Positions 1 to 7,644 of a stretch of 64,000 bases of DNA are shown one piece after another; positions within the stretch are counted from its first letter, which is position 1, and each line of letters opens with the position of its first letter. The position numbers and the translations under genes are program-made. The stretch comes from Microlunatus flavus (GTDB lineage: Bacteria > Actinomycetota > Actinomycetes > Propionibacteriales > Propionibacteriaceae). The stretch covers positions 124,001 to 188,000 of the forward strand of contig NZ_FOFA01000002.1 of assembly GCF_900110855.1 (NCBI RefSeq). The letters run 5' to 3'. The notes under the pieces are model-generated. The model searched no databases. It saw nothing but the letters and a program-made list of their open reading frames with translations, and had not been told where the DNA came from.

Positions 1-130
1 ATACGGATGATCCCTGCCCCCCGTCGTCGGCCGCCACGTCGGGCGGCCCAGGTGATCTTCTCCCGCGGGGAGACCCTGGTTGCGACGAGGTCTGCCACGG
101 CCCGCGCGGGACCGGACGCGATGGCAGAGT

Positions 131-430
131 GTGCGCGTGCTCTACGTGGTCGTCTACGCCGTCGCCGAGGGCGGGGCCGAGCAGATCGCCGAGGTCTACC
201 CGCGCCACCGCGCCTATCTCGACGACTTCGCGCGGACCGGGCAGGTGGTGCTCATCGGCCCGATGCTGCCCGCGCCCGCCAGCGGGTCGATGGCCGTGTT
301 CCGCAGCCCGGAGGCCGCCGAGGCCTTCCCGCAGGGCGACCCCTTCGTGCTCGAGGGCCTGGCCGTGCCGTCGGCCGTCCGCGAGTGGGACGCGCTGGAG
401 TTCCCACCGCCCACGCTCGCCCAGGGCTGA
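131..430 (+). CDS. YciI-like (YCII-related) protein
   Basis: This encodes about 99 residues of a small alpha/beta barrel protein of the YCII-related family, whose biochemical role is usually unknown. The N-terminus (VRVLYVVVYA) is a first beta strand. The middle holds HRAYLDDFARTGQVVLIGPM, which matches the family pattern of an HxxxL helix followed by a strand and glycine turn. The end has a FVLEGLA-type strand. I chose GTG at 131; GTG at 137 is equally possible and no clear ribosome-binding site is seen. The gene converges on the gamma-carbonic anhydrase gene on the other strand, 30 nt away. Confidence 0.75.
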   Translation: MRVLYVVVYAVAEGGAEQIAEVYPRHRAYLDDFARTGQVVLIGPMLPAPASGSMAVFRSPEAAEAFPQGDPFVLEGLAVPSAVREWDALEFPPPTLAQG

Positions 431-460
431 TCGCGGTCCGACCCCGGCCCCGACGCGCGC

Positions 461-982
461 TCAGCGCGGCGCGGCCGCCCGGTGGCCGCGGGCGAGCACC
501 TCGTACGCCTCCGCGTTGCGCACGATGTGCGCGCGCTCGTCGTCGGTGAGGGTGCGGCGGACCTTGCCGGGGACGCCGGCCACGAGCGACCGGGGCGGCA
601 CGACCGTCCCCTCGAGCACGACCGCGCCAGCCGCGACCAGCGACCCGGTGCCGATGACCGCGCCGTTGAGGACGGTGGCGTTCATGCCGATGAGGCAGTG
701 GTTCTCGATCGTGCAGCCGTGCACGACGGCCGCGTGGCCGACGCTGACGCCGAGCCCGATCAGCGCCGGGAAGTCGGTGTCGGTGTGGACCACGACGTTG
801 TCCTGGAGGTTGGTCCCGCGGCCCACGACGATCTCGGCCATGTCGCCGCGCAGCACCGCGCCGTAGAAGACGCTCGAGCGGGCGTGCAGGCGCACCTGCC
901 CGACGACGGTCGCGTTCTCCGCGAGCCAGGTGGTCGCGTCGAGGACGGGCTCGTGGTCGGCGTACGGGAGCACCAGGGGCAC
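461..982 (-). CDS. gamma-carbonic anhydrase family protein (left-handed beta-helix)
   Basis: This 173-residue protein is built of hexapeptide repeats (about residues 15-135) and belongs to the YrdA/PaaY branch of gamma-carbonic anhydrases. The three zinc-ligand histidines are visible as H66, H83 and H88 with the family spacing of H-x4-H for the last two. Carbonic anhydrase activity is possible but unproven, since many members are uncharacterised. The start is GTG at 982. A TAGGGT hexamer at 989-994 lies 6 nt upstream, which suggests a leaderless transcript separate from selB, whose stop is at 1009. Bicarbonate/CO2 handling next to a formate dehydrogenase system is suggestive only. Confidence 0.88.
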   Translation of the reverse strand: MPLVLPYADHEPVLDATTWLAENATVVGQVRLHARSSVFYGAVLRGDMAEIVVGRGTNLQDNVVVHTDTDFPALIGLGVSVGHAAVVHGCTIENHCLIGMNATVLNGAVIGTGSLVAAGAVVLEGTVVPPRSLVAGVPGKVRRTLTDDERAHIVRNAEAYEVLARGHRAAAPR

Positions 983-1008
983 GCGTTCACCCTAGTGGGC
1001 GCGACTTT

Positions 1009-2796
1009 TCACCGGCCCTTCACCCTCCGGTGGCCGGCGTCGACGCGCACCGTCCAGCCCCGGCGGTCGAGGTGCTCGAGCAGCGGGATCGCGACCCGGC
1101 GGGTCGTGCCGAGGGCGAGGCGGGCCTCGCTGGTCGTGAAGGGCTGGGGCAGCGCGGCGAGCTCGCGCATCGCCCGCGCCGGTCCGTCGGGGAGCAGGAC
1201 CATGTCCGGCGCGAGCCGCACCACCCGCCCGACCCGTTCGGCGGCGGCGAGCTCGGGCACGCCGAGGCCCCAGGCGTCGAGATCCGGACGTTCCGGGGCG
1301 AGGAACGGGTGGGCTCCGAGGTGGGCCTCGAGCCTGGTCATCCCCACCTCGGCGGGACCCAGGTCGCGGTCGTCGCCCGGTCGCCCGACGCGACCGTCCG
1401 CGTACGCCAGGCCCGCGGCCTCGACGAGCGGGGCCAGCAGGGACCGGTCCGGCAGGCCGAGGCGGCGCCGGGCGGCGTCGGCGGTGAGCCGGGGGTCGAG
1501 CGGGGTCCGGGCCGCCTGCTCGTCGACCGCCGCAGCGAGGTCGGCGGCCCAGCGGTCCCAGGTGGCCGGGTCGACGAACCAGCCGGCGACCGTACGGACG
1601 CGGGAGGTGTCGGCGGTGGGCACGCCCGCGGCGACGAGGTCGGCGGCCCGGGCGGCGCCGGCCCGGCGGACCCGGTCGGCGAGCACCGCGGCGGGCTCGT
1701 CGGCGTGGGCGAGCTCGCGGGCGCGGGCCGCGGCGGCACCGCGACGGTTCAACGGCGGTGGGGCCACGTCGAGCACGACGGCCCCCGCGGCGACCGCGTG
1801 GCGCCCGGGGTCGCGCAGCACGAGGCGGTCGCCCGGCTCGACCGGGAGGGGGTGGTGCAGGGTCAGCCGGACCAGCTCGTCGTCCAGCGGGCGGAGCCGG
1901 ACGGGCACGGCGGCGGTGCCGAGGTGCGCGACGAGCTCGGCGGGCAGGTCGGCGGCGCGCGCGTCCGGGTCGTGGGGCCGCACGCGGACGTCGAGCAGGT
2001 CGGTGGTGGGCCAGGCGCCGGGTGTGAGCAGCGCGTCACCCCGGCCGACGTGCTCGACGTCGACGCCGCGGAGGTTCACGGCGACGCGGGCGACGGCGGG
2101 CACCTGCGGCACGTCGGCCCCGAGGGACTGGAGCCCGCGGACGGTGACCTCGCGCTCTCCCAGGGCGAGCAGGTCACCCTCGCGCAGGGTGCCGGCGCCG
2201 AGGGTGCCGGTGACGACGGTTCCCGCGCCGCGGATCGTGAAGGCCCGGTCGACCCAGAGCCGCACCCGGCCGTCGGTGCGCGGGGCCGGCAACGTTCCGA
2301 CGAGGTCGAGCAGCGCCGCCCGGAGGTCGTCGAGCCCGGCGCCAGTGGCGCCGGAGACGGCGACGGCGGGCACGGCGCCGAGGCTGGAGCGGGCGATGCG
2401 TTCCCGTGCCTCGGCCGTCGCGGGGCCTGCGCCGGCGAGGTCGCTGCGGGTGACGACGAGCAGCCCGGTGGTCAGCCCGAGCGCGTCGACGGCGGCCAGG
2501 TGCTCCTCGGACTGGCGCCGCCAGCCCTCGTCGGCCGCGACGACGAACATCACGGCGGGCGCCGGGCCGAGCCCGGCCAGCATCGAGGCGATGAACCGTT
2601 CGTGCCCCGGCACGTCGACGAAGGCGAGCTCGGTGCTGCTGGGACCCTCGCCCACGCGCGTCCACGCGTAGCCGAGGTCGATGGTCATGCCGCGGCGCTT
2701 CTCCTCGGCGAAGCGGTCGGGCTCCATGCCCGTCAGGGCGCGGACCAGGGTCGACTTGCCGTGGTCGACGTGGCCGGCGGTGGCGACGACGTGCAC
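1009..2796 (-). CDS. selB: selenocysteine-specific translation elongation factor SelB
   Basis: SelB is the cytoplasmic GTPase that carries Sec-tRNA to ribosomes paused at a UGA with a SECIS hairpin. The 595-residue protein begins with the G1 motif GHVDHGKS at residues 8-15. It continues with switch II DVPGHERF and a TRSD element at the G4 position, followed by EF-Tu-like barrels. The C-terminal half resembles the winged-helix region that binds SECIS RNA. The GTG start at 2796 lies 1 nt after the selA stop, so translation is probably coupled. The longer open frame upstream overlaps selA and is rejected. Its client in this window is the formate dehydrogenase gene at 17994-21452. Confidence 0.95.
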   Translation of the reverse strand: MHVVATAGHVDHGKSTLVRALTGMEPDRFAEEKRRGMTIDLGYAWTRVGEGPSSTELAFVDVPGHERFIASMLAGLGPAPAVMFVVAADEGWRRQSEEHLAAVDALGLTTGLLVVTRSDLAGAGPATAEARERIARSSLGAVPAVAVSGATGAGLDDLRAALLDLVGTLPAPRTDGRVRLWVDRAFTIRGAGTVVTGTLGAGTLREGDLLALGEREVTVRGLQSLGADVPQVPAVARVAVNLRGVDVEHVGRGDALLTPGAWPTTDLLDVRVRPHDPDARAADLPAELVAHLGTAAVPVRLRPLDDELVRLTLHHPLPVEPGDRLVLRDPGRHAVAAGAVVLDVAPPPLNRRGAAAARARELAHADEPAAVLADRVRRAGAARAADLVAAGVPTADTSRVRTVAGWFVDPATWDRWAADLAAAVDEQAARTPLDPRLTADAARRRLGLPDRSLLAPLVEAAGLAYADGRVGRPGDDRDLGPAEVGMTRLEAHLGAHPFLAPERPDLDAWGLGVPELAAAERVGRVVRLAPDMVLLPDGPARAMRELAALPQPFTTSEARLALGTTRRVAIPLLEHLDRRGWTVRVDAGHRRVKGR

Positions 2797-2797
2797 G

Positions 2798-4108
2798 TCA
2801 GGCCCCGTCGGCCCCGGGCAGCCGGACGGCGCGCACGGCGCCGGCCACGCGGGCGTCGTCGGCGGGGTCGACGCAGCGCAGGTCGACCAGGCAGCGGCCG
2901 CGCTCGACGCGGGTGACGACGGCGGCCCCGGTGCGCAGGGCGGCGGCGTACGCGGTCGGCAGGGCGACGGCCCAGCCGGGCAGCTCCAGGCCCGGGGCTC
3001 CGCCGCCGCCGACGGCGCCGGCGCTGGGGACGACCTCCGCACCGAGACCGTCGAGGGCGGCGGCGAGGGCGTCGCAGCGTCGCCGCAGGTCGTCGGGGTC
3101 GGCGTGCAGGCCCGCCCAGGTCGGCGTCCGCGGTCCGCGCAGCGTCGCCTCGAGCGCCGCGAGGGTGAGCTTGTCGACCCGGAGCGCCCGGGCGAGCGGG
3201 TGGCGTCGCAGGCGCTCGACCACGGCCGTACGCCCGAGGAGGAGCCCGGCCTGCGGTCCGCCGAGGAGCTTGTCGCCGCTGCCGGTGACGAGGTCGGCGC
3301 CCACGCGGAGGGCGGTGTCGGCGTCGGGCTCGTCGGGGAGCAGCGGCTCGGGGACCAGCAGCCCGCTGCCGAGGTCGGCCACGACGGGCACGCCCAGCCC
3401 GGCGAGCGCGCCGACGTCGACGCTGGAGGTGAAGCCGTCGACGCGGAAGTTGCTGGGGTGGACCTTGAGGATGCAGCCCGTCCCGGGGCCGACCGCGTCG
3501 GCGTAGTCGGCGAGGTGGGTGCGGTTGGTGGTGCCGACCTCGCGCAGCCGTGCGCCGGTGGAGGCGATCAGGTCGGGCAGGCGAAAGCCGTCGCCGATCT
3601 CGACGAGCTCTCCACGGCTGACCACGACCTCGCGGCCGGCGGCGAGGGCTGTAGTGGCGAGGACGAGCGCCGCGGCGCCGTTGTTGACCACGTGCACGGC
3701 CTCCGCCGCGGGGACGGCGTCGGCCAGGGCCGCGAGGGTTCCGCGGCCGCGGCGGGCCCGGGAACCGTCGGCGAGGTCGAACTCGACGTCGGTGTAGCCG
3801 GCCGCGGCGACGAGCGCCTCGACGGCGGCGGGGGAGAGCGGGGCGCGGCCCAGGTTCGTGTGCAGGACGACGCCCGTCGCGTTGATCACCGGGCGGGTGC
3901 TGGCGGCGGCGCGGGGCAGGGCGGCGACCGCGGCGTCGGCGACGGCGTCGGGCGCCAGCTCGCCGGAACGGGCCCGCTGCTGCGCGGCCACGACGGCGGC
4001 CTTGACGAGGTCTGGGCCGAGCCGGGCGGACGCGTCCTGCAGGCGGGGGTCGGCGAGCACGCGGTCGGTGCGCGGGACCAGGCGCCGGGGGTCTGCCGTG
4101 GTGCTCAC
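2798..4108 (-). CDS. selA: L-seryl-tRNA(Sec) selenium transferase SelA
   Basis: SelA converts seryl-tRNA(Sec) to selenocysteyl-tRNA(Sec) with selenophosphate and pyridoxal phosphate. The 436-residue length is close to the family norm. The signature SGDKLLGGPQAG is present, with the PLP-binding lysine at K280. The fold-type I N-terminus contains NATGVVLHTNLGRAPLS, typical of bacterial SelA. The start is GTG at 4108. A TAGGAT hexamer at 4116-4121 sits 7 nt upstream and shares its TAG with the stop codon of the channel gene, so selA may have its own leaderless promoter as well as read-through from the tRNA-Sec side. selB follows 1 nt downstream. Confidence 0.96.
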   Translation of the reverse strand: MSTTADPRRLVPRTDRVLADPRLQDASARLGPDLVKAAVVAAQQRARSGELAPDAVADAAVAALPRAAASTRPVINATGVVLHTNLGRAPLSPAAVEALVAAAGYTDVEFDLADGSRARRGRGTLAALADAVPAAEAVHVVNNGAAALVLATTALAAGREVVVSRGELVEIGDGFRLPDLIASTGARLREVGTTNRTHLADYADAVGPGTGCILKVHPSNFRVDGFTSSVDVGALAGLGVPVVADLGSGLLVPEPLLPDEPDADTALRVGADLVTGSGDKLLGGPQAGLLLGRTAVVERLRRHPLARALRVDKLTLAALEATLRGPRTPTWAGLHADPDDLRRRCDALAAALDGLGAEVVPSAGAVGGGGAPGLELPGWAVALPTAYAAALRTGAAVVTRVERGRCLVDLRCVDPADDARVAGAVRAVRLPGADGA

Positions 4109-4118
4109 GGCCCCGATC

Positions 4119-5201
4119 CTAGGAAGGCGACGCGAACGGGGCCGGTGACGGAGCCGTCCGGGCGGGCGGGACGAGCTCGACGCGCTGGCGGGGCAGCGAC
4201 GCGGCGTCCGCGTCGTCGCGGGCCCAGGCCACCAGGCCCTCGCGCACCCGGCACCGCAGGTCGAACAGGGTCGAGGCGTCCGCGGCGGTGACGAGGACGC
4301 GGATCCGGACCAGCCCGCCGGTCGCGTCGGTCACCTGCAGCGACTTCGTCCGCCCGTCCCACAGCGTCGTGGTCTCGAGGATCTCGTCGAGCCGGGTCCG
4401 GAGCCCGTCGACGTCGGTGCGCCAGTCCAGGTCGAGCTCGACGGCGCCGAGGAGCTCGGAGGTCCGGCGGGTCCAGTTCTCGTACGGCTCCTTGGTGAAG
4501 TAGCCGCAGGGCAGCACCAGGCGGCGGTCGTCCCACAGGTGGACCACGACGTAGCTGAGCGTGAGCTCCTCGATGCGGCCCCACTGGTTGTCGACCACGA
4601 CGACGTCGTCGATGCGGATGGCGTCGGAGAAGGCGAGCTGGATGCCGGCGAAGACGTTGGCCAGCGTGGACTGGGCCGCGACCGCGCCGACCACGCTGAG
4701 CAGGCCGGCCGACGCCAGCAGGCTCGCGCCGACGGCCCGTACGCCGGGGAAGCTCAGCAGGGCCGCGCCGAGCGCGATCAGCACGACGAGCGCGACGGTC
4801 AGGCGGCGGATGACGAGCACCTGCGTCCGCAGCCGGCGCGCGTTGCGGTTGTCGGTGACGTCGGTGCGGTAGCGCTGCAGCCCGAGGTCCTCGAGGAAGA
4901 GGAGCAGCGCGCCCACGAACCACGCCACGGCACCGATCGAGAGCAGGCGGAGCACGAGCTCGACGCCCTCCCAGATGTTCGGGGTGACGTCCTGCGGTCG
5001 CGACGTCCGGCAGACGACGGCGATCACCAGGACCACGGCCAGGAGCCGGAACGGCACGGCGGTGTAGCGGGACAGCTCGCCCGCGACCGGCCAGCGCCGC
5101 GAGAGCAGGTGCGCGACGACGTGGACGACCACGACGCCGACGAGGGTCACGAGCAGGGCGATCAGGAGGGTGAGCGCGAAGTCGGTGAACGGGACAGCCA
5201 T
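4119..5201 (-). CDS. MscS-family mechanosensitive channel protein
   Basis: This 360-residue inner-membrane protein has hydrophobic helices at about residues 5-30, 50-68, 80-105 and 130-190. A glycine/alanine-rich pore-lining helix (ASLLASAGLLSVVGAVAAQS) is followed by the beta-rich MscS middle domain, with FAGIQLAFSDAIRIDDVV and a WGRIEELTL strand. These are clear MscS hallmarks. The family gates ion efflux under membrane tension. ATG at 5201 starts 56 nt after the tRNA-Sec 3' end, and the TAG stop lies 10 nt before selA. It therefore sits inside the selenocysteine operon. No functional link between the channel and selenium is known to me. Confidence 0.88.
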   Translation of the reverse strand: MAVPFTDFALTLLIALLVTLVGVVVVHVVAHLLSRRWPVAGELSRYTAVPFRLLAVVLVIAVVCRTSRPQDVTPNIWEGVELVLRLLSIGAVAWFVGALLLFLEDLGLQRYRTDVTDNRNARRLRTQVLVIRRLTVALVVLIALGAALLSFPGVRAVGASLLASAGLLSVVGAVAAQSTLANVFAGIQLAFSDAIRIDDVVVVDNQWGRIEELTLSYVVVHLWDDRRLVLPCGYFTKEPYENWTRRTSELLGAVELDLDWRTDVDGLRTRLDEILETTTLWDGRTKSLQVTDATGGLVRIRVLVTAADASTLFDLRCRVREGLVAWARDDADAASLPRQRVELVPPARTAPSPAPFASPS

Positions 5202-5256
5202 GGCAGAAGGTTCCTCGCCCCGGCGCCGCACGGGAAGGGCGGTCCGCTGGGGGTGG

Positions 5257-5352
5257 TGGCGGAGGCGGACGGGAATCGAACCCGCCAAGCCGAGGTGCTC
5301 GGCTTCACCGGTTTTGAAGACCGGGAGGGCCACCAGGCGCCTGTACGCCTCC
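5257..5352 (-). tRNA. selC: tRNA-Sec (anticodon UCA)
   Basis: This 96-nt tRNA-Sec gene includes an encoded CCA end. The acceptor begins GGAGGCG and pairs with CGCCTCC, and the discriminator is G. The anticodon stem-loop is CCGGT-CTTCAAA-ACCGG with anticodon TCA, which reads UGA. A long variable arm forms an AGCCGAG/CTCGGCT hairpin. The T arm is GGGTTCGATTCCC. The D stem can form about 6 bp with a mismatch, as in tRNA-Sec. Long variable arm, UCA anticodon and extended acceptor separate it from tRNA-Ser and tRNA-Leu. A TACGCT hexamer at 5360-5365 is a likely -10. The mscS-like gene, selA and selB follow on the same strand. Confidence 0.96.
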
Positions 5353-5461
5353 GTGGGCGAGCGTAGCCGTTAGGTGGAGGTCCGGTCCGGGAGCGGACCC
5401 TTCCGCGGGCGGGACCTCCGGACCGAGGATGGGCAGGAGCCGGACGACGGAGGAGGGCGCG

Positions 5462-5704
5462 ATGGCGGTGGCGCGACGGGTGCTGCTGGTCGTCGCCCTG
5501 CTCGCCGTCGTCGTCGGCCTGCTGCTTCTGGTGCGGGCGGGCGCCGCGGCGCGCGAGCAGGCGTGGGTCGACGGCTGCGTCGCCGACGGCGGCTGGGTGG
5601 CGACGACGCCGGCCGACACCGCGAACCCGCTGGTCGTCCACACCGGTCACCCCGTGCTCAGCTGCGTGAGCGAGACCGGCGTGGTGGTGTCCGTCCGGGA
5701 CTGA
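5462..5704 (+). CDS. small exported or membrane-anchored protein, unknown
   Basis: This encodes an 80-residue protein with a basic start (MAVARR), a strongly hydrophobic segment at about residues 7-24 (signal anchor or signal peptide), and a short extracytoplasmic tail. The tail contains two cysteines (VDGCVADGG and LSCVSET) that could form a disulfide. I do not recognise the family. A purine-rich GGAGGAGGG sequence lies 7-15 nt before the ATG at 5462. The gene diverges from tRNA-Sec and converges on the CotH-like gene, with a strong hairpin between the two. Confidence 0.6.
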   Translation: MAVARRVLLVVALLAVVVGLLLLVRAGAAAREQAWVDGCVADGGWVATTPADTANPLVVHTGHPVLSCVSETGVVVSVRD

Positions 5705-5729
5705 CCCCGCCCCGCGGCGCTGCACGCCC

Positions 5730-5765
5730 GGCAGCGGGCCCCGGCTCGCACCGGGACCCGCTGCC
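5730..5765. terminator. bidirectional terminator-like hairpin
   Basis: GGCAGCGGG (5730-5738) pairs perfectly with CCCGCTGCC (5757-5765). An inner CCCGG/CCGGG pairing extends the stem past a small bulge. It lies between two convergent genes and probably serves both. No T tract follows, as is usual in high-GC actinobacteria. Confidence 0.65.
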
Positions 5766-5786
5766 CGCTCGGCGGGTGCTGCTCGC

Positions 5787-7430
5787 TCAGCGGTACTGGT
5801 CGTCCATCCAGCTGATGCGCTTCTTCAGCCAGCCGCGGAGGTAGCTGACCTCCTTCGACCACGAGCCCTTCACGACCTGGGCCTTGCTGAGGTGGCTCTT
5901 GACCGACCACTTGTCGAAGTTCGCGTCGGCCGACCTCGCGATCACCGTCCGCTGGGCGGCCAGGAAGGCGTCCTCGCCCTTCAGCTGGGGGTAGACCTCC
6001 TTCCACCGGGCCCGTACGGCCCTGCGGAAGTCGGGGTCGTCGTTCAGTCGGTTGAACCAGGTGCTGCTCGACTGCTTCGCCGAGGTCGCGACCGGGTTCT
6101 TGAGGTACCACCCGGTGGGGCTCACCGTGCCCCCGGCGCGCCTCGCGGAACCTTCGGCGAGGTCGTAGTCCCACATCGGCCCGAAGTGGAGCTTGCCGCC
6201 GCGCGGCTTGTACATGTAGACGCTGGCCCACATGTTGCCGTCGACGGGCTTGGTCAGCTCCTGGGCGAGGTAGTAGTCGACCGCCGACTTCTCGTCGATG
6301 TAGGCCTTCCACCCCTTCGTGTCGCTCTTCCAGCTCGACCCGTACAGCGCCTTGTCGGTCGCGTCGAGGTAGGAGTTGACGTAGCTGACCTGCTTCTTGG
6401 TGATGCCGGTCCCGTCGTCCTCGTCCTCCGGCTCCTTGATGCCCACCCAGCCGCGCCTGCCGGCGTGCACGTTGTGGTCCGCGTCGTGACGGAAGTCCCA
6501 CTCGAGCAGGTAGCCGCCGGTGACGTTCGGCTCCCGGTCGTTCGCGCCCGTCGGGTCCTCGGAACCGTTCACGAGCTCGTCGATGGCCACGCGGTCGTCC
6601 GCGATCGTGATCCGCTCCACGAGGAGGTAGCTGCCGCGGTACGAGCCGTTGACGTAGAGGTCGACCGGTGCCGACCTCGGCGTCCAGCCCAGGTTCGTCA
6701 GCTTCGACCCCAGGTCGAAGGCGGCGCTCTCGCGCAGCAGCGAGCGGTCGTACGCGTTGGCGATCAGCGCCCACTTCTTGCTCTTGCCCATGCCGCACAG
6801 GTCGGTCTTGGCGTCGAGCTTGACCGTGAAGGACTTCTTCGCGAAGGTCCACGAGTAGTTGCCGCGACCCTTGGCGATGACGTGCGACTGCGTCGGCACC
6901 GCCGTGCACCTCGGCAGCGCGGAGCTGGCGGTCATCGTGAACTGGCCCTCGAAGTAGCGCTTGCGCGTGTTGATCGAGTGGCCCTCGTTGGTGTTCAGGT
7001 AGACGGTCGACAGTCCGGTGCGCTTGGTGGTCGCCGGCGCGGCGAACGTGACCTCGTTCGAGACGACCTGGTCGTCGGAACCCGTTACCGCCCGGTAGCG
7101 GTGCTCGACCTCGAGCGGGTCGTCGAGGGCGAAGGTGACCTCGCCCTGCGCGTCCTCCTTCGCGGTGTCGAGCGTCTTCCAGGTGGGCTTCGTGACCTCG
7201 TCGGTGTTGGTGGTGACGAGGGTCAGCGCCTGGAGCCGGACGGTCGCCCCCTTCTTCGCCGGCGTCACGTGCGCCGTCGCGCTCGCCTGCGTCCCCGAGC
7301 TGTTGCTCCTGATCGCGTCGAGCCCGATCGCGGGCCCGGCCGCCGCCGCCCCGTCGACCATCGCCCCGGCCCCCACCACCGCGCCGACGGCCACCGCGAC
7401 CAGCAGCCCTCGTCCTCGTCCTCGTCCCAT
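5787..7430 (-). CDS. secreted CotH-kinase family protein
   Basis: This 547-residue protein has an N-terminal signal peptide: basic MGRGRGRG, a hydrophobic stretch to about residue 28, and an AAAAG-type cleavage region. An Ig-like domain (about 30-140) carries TVRLQAL-type strands. The CotH region follows (about 150-540), with GRGNYSW followed by KKSFTVKL, ALIANAYDRSLLR, RGSYLLVERI, KPVDGN and GPMWDYD. CotH of Bacillus spore coats is an atypical protein kinase that phosphorylates coat proteins; the role in an actinobacterium is unknown. I chose ATG at 7430 because a GGAGGGGG sequence precedes it. The gene is divergent from selD. Confidence 0.85.
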   Translation of the reverse strand: MGRGRGRGLLVAVAVGAVVGAGAMVDGAAAAGPAIGLDAIRSNSSGTQASATAHVTPAKKGATVRLQALTLVTTNTDEVTKPTWKTLDTAKEDAQGEVTFALDDPLEVEHRYRAVTGSDDQVVSNEVTFAAPATTKRTGLSTVYLNTNEGHSINTRKRYFEGQFTMTASSALPRCTAVPTQSHVIAKGRGNYSWTFAKKSFTVKLDAKTDLCGMGKSKKWALIANAYDRSLLRESAAFDLGSKLTNLGWTPRSAPVDLYVNGSYRGSYLLVERITIADDRVAIDELVNGSEDPTGANDREPNVTGGYLLEWDFRHDADHNVHAGRRGWVGIKEPEDEDDGTGITKKQVSYVNSYLDATDKALYGSSWKSDTKGWKAYIDEKSAVDYYLAQELTKPVDGNMWASVYMYKPRGGKLHFGPMWDYDLAEGSARRAGGTVSPTGWYLKNPVATSAKQSSSTWFNRLNDDPDFRRAVRARWKEVYPQLKGEDAFLAAQRTVIARSADANFDKWSVKSHLSKAQVVKGSWSKEVSYLRGWLKKRISWMDDQYR

Positions 7431-7527
7431 GTCCCGGCCCCCTCCGGTCACCACCGGTCAGCACCGACCGGTGTCGGTCGACGGTAAGGACGAGCGGCGC
7501 CGGCGCGGGCCGGTTCGCGAGCAGGTC

Positions 7528-7563
7528 AGGACCAAGGGCCATGACGCTCGGGACCAAGGTCCG
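7528..7563. promoter_or_regulatory. two DosR/DevR-like boxes upstream of selD
   Basis: Box 2 (7550-7563) reads GGGACCAAGGTCCG and fits the DosR core pattern GGGAC-N4-GTCC. Box 1 (7528-7541) reads AGGACCAAGGGCCA, a weaker copy with the same centre. Their centres are 22 bp apart, two helical turns, which is the usual spacing of paired DosR sites. They lie about 80-115 bp upstream of the selD start. DosR controls hypoxic and anaerobic genes in mycobacteria. No dosR gene is visible here, so assigning a regulator is inference. Confidence 0.45.
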
Positions 7564-7631
7564 CCCAGCACAGACGTCGGGCGTCCGGCCGGGCCCGGCT
7601 GGAGGCACCGGGACGGTGCCGGGCGCCTGAC

Positions 7632-7637
7632 TACGGT
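7632..7637 (+). promoter_or_regulatory. -10 element of selD (leaderless)
   Basis: TACGGT ends 7 nt before the selD GTG at 7645, which would place the transcription start at or next to the start codon. No good -35 hexamer is seen 17-18 nt upstream, which fits dependence on an activator at the upstream boxes. Confidence 0.45.
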
Positions 7638-7644
7638 TGGGCAC

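Noticed and set aside
5257-5352. The tRNA as tRNA-Ser or tRNA-Leu because of the long variable arm
   Set aside because: The anticodon loop reads UCA, which pairs with UGA, and the extended acceptor and D arm fit tRNA-Sec.
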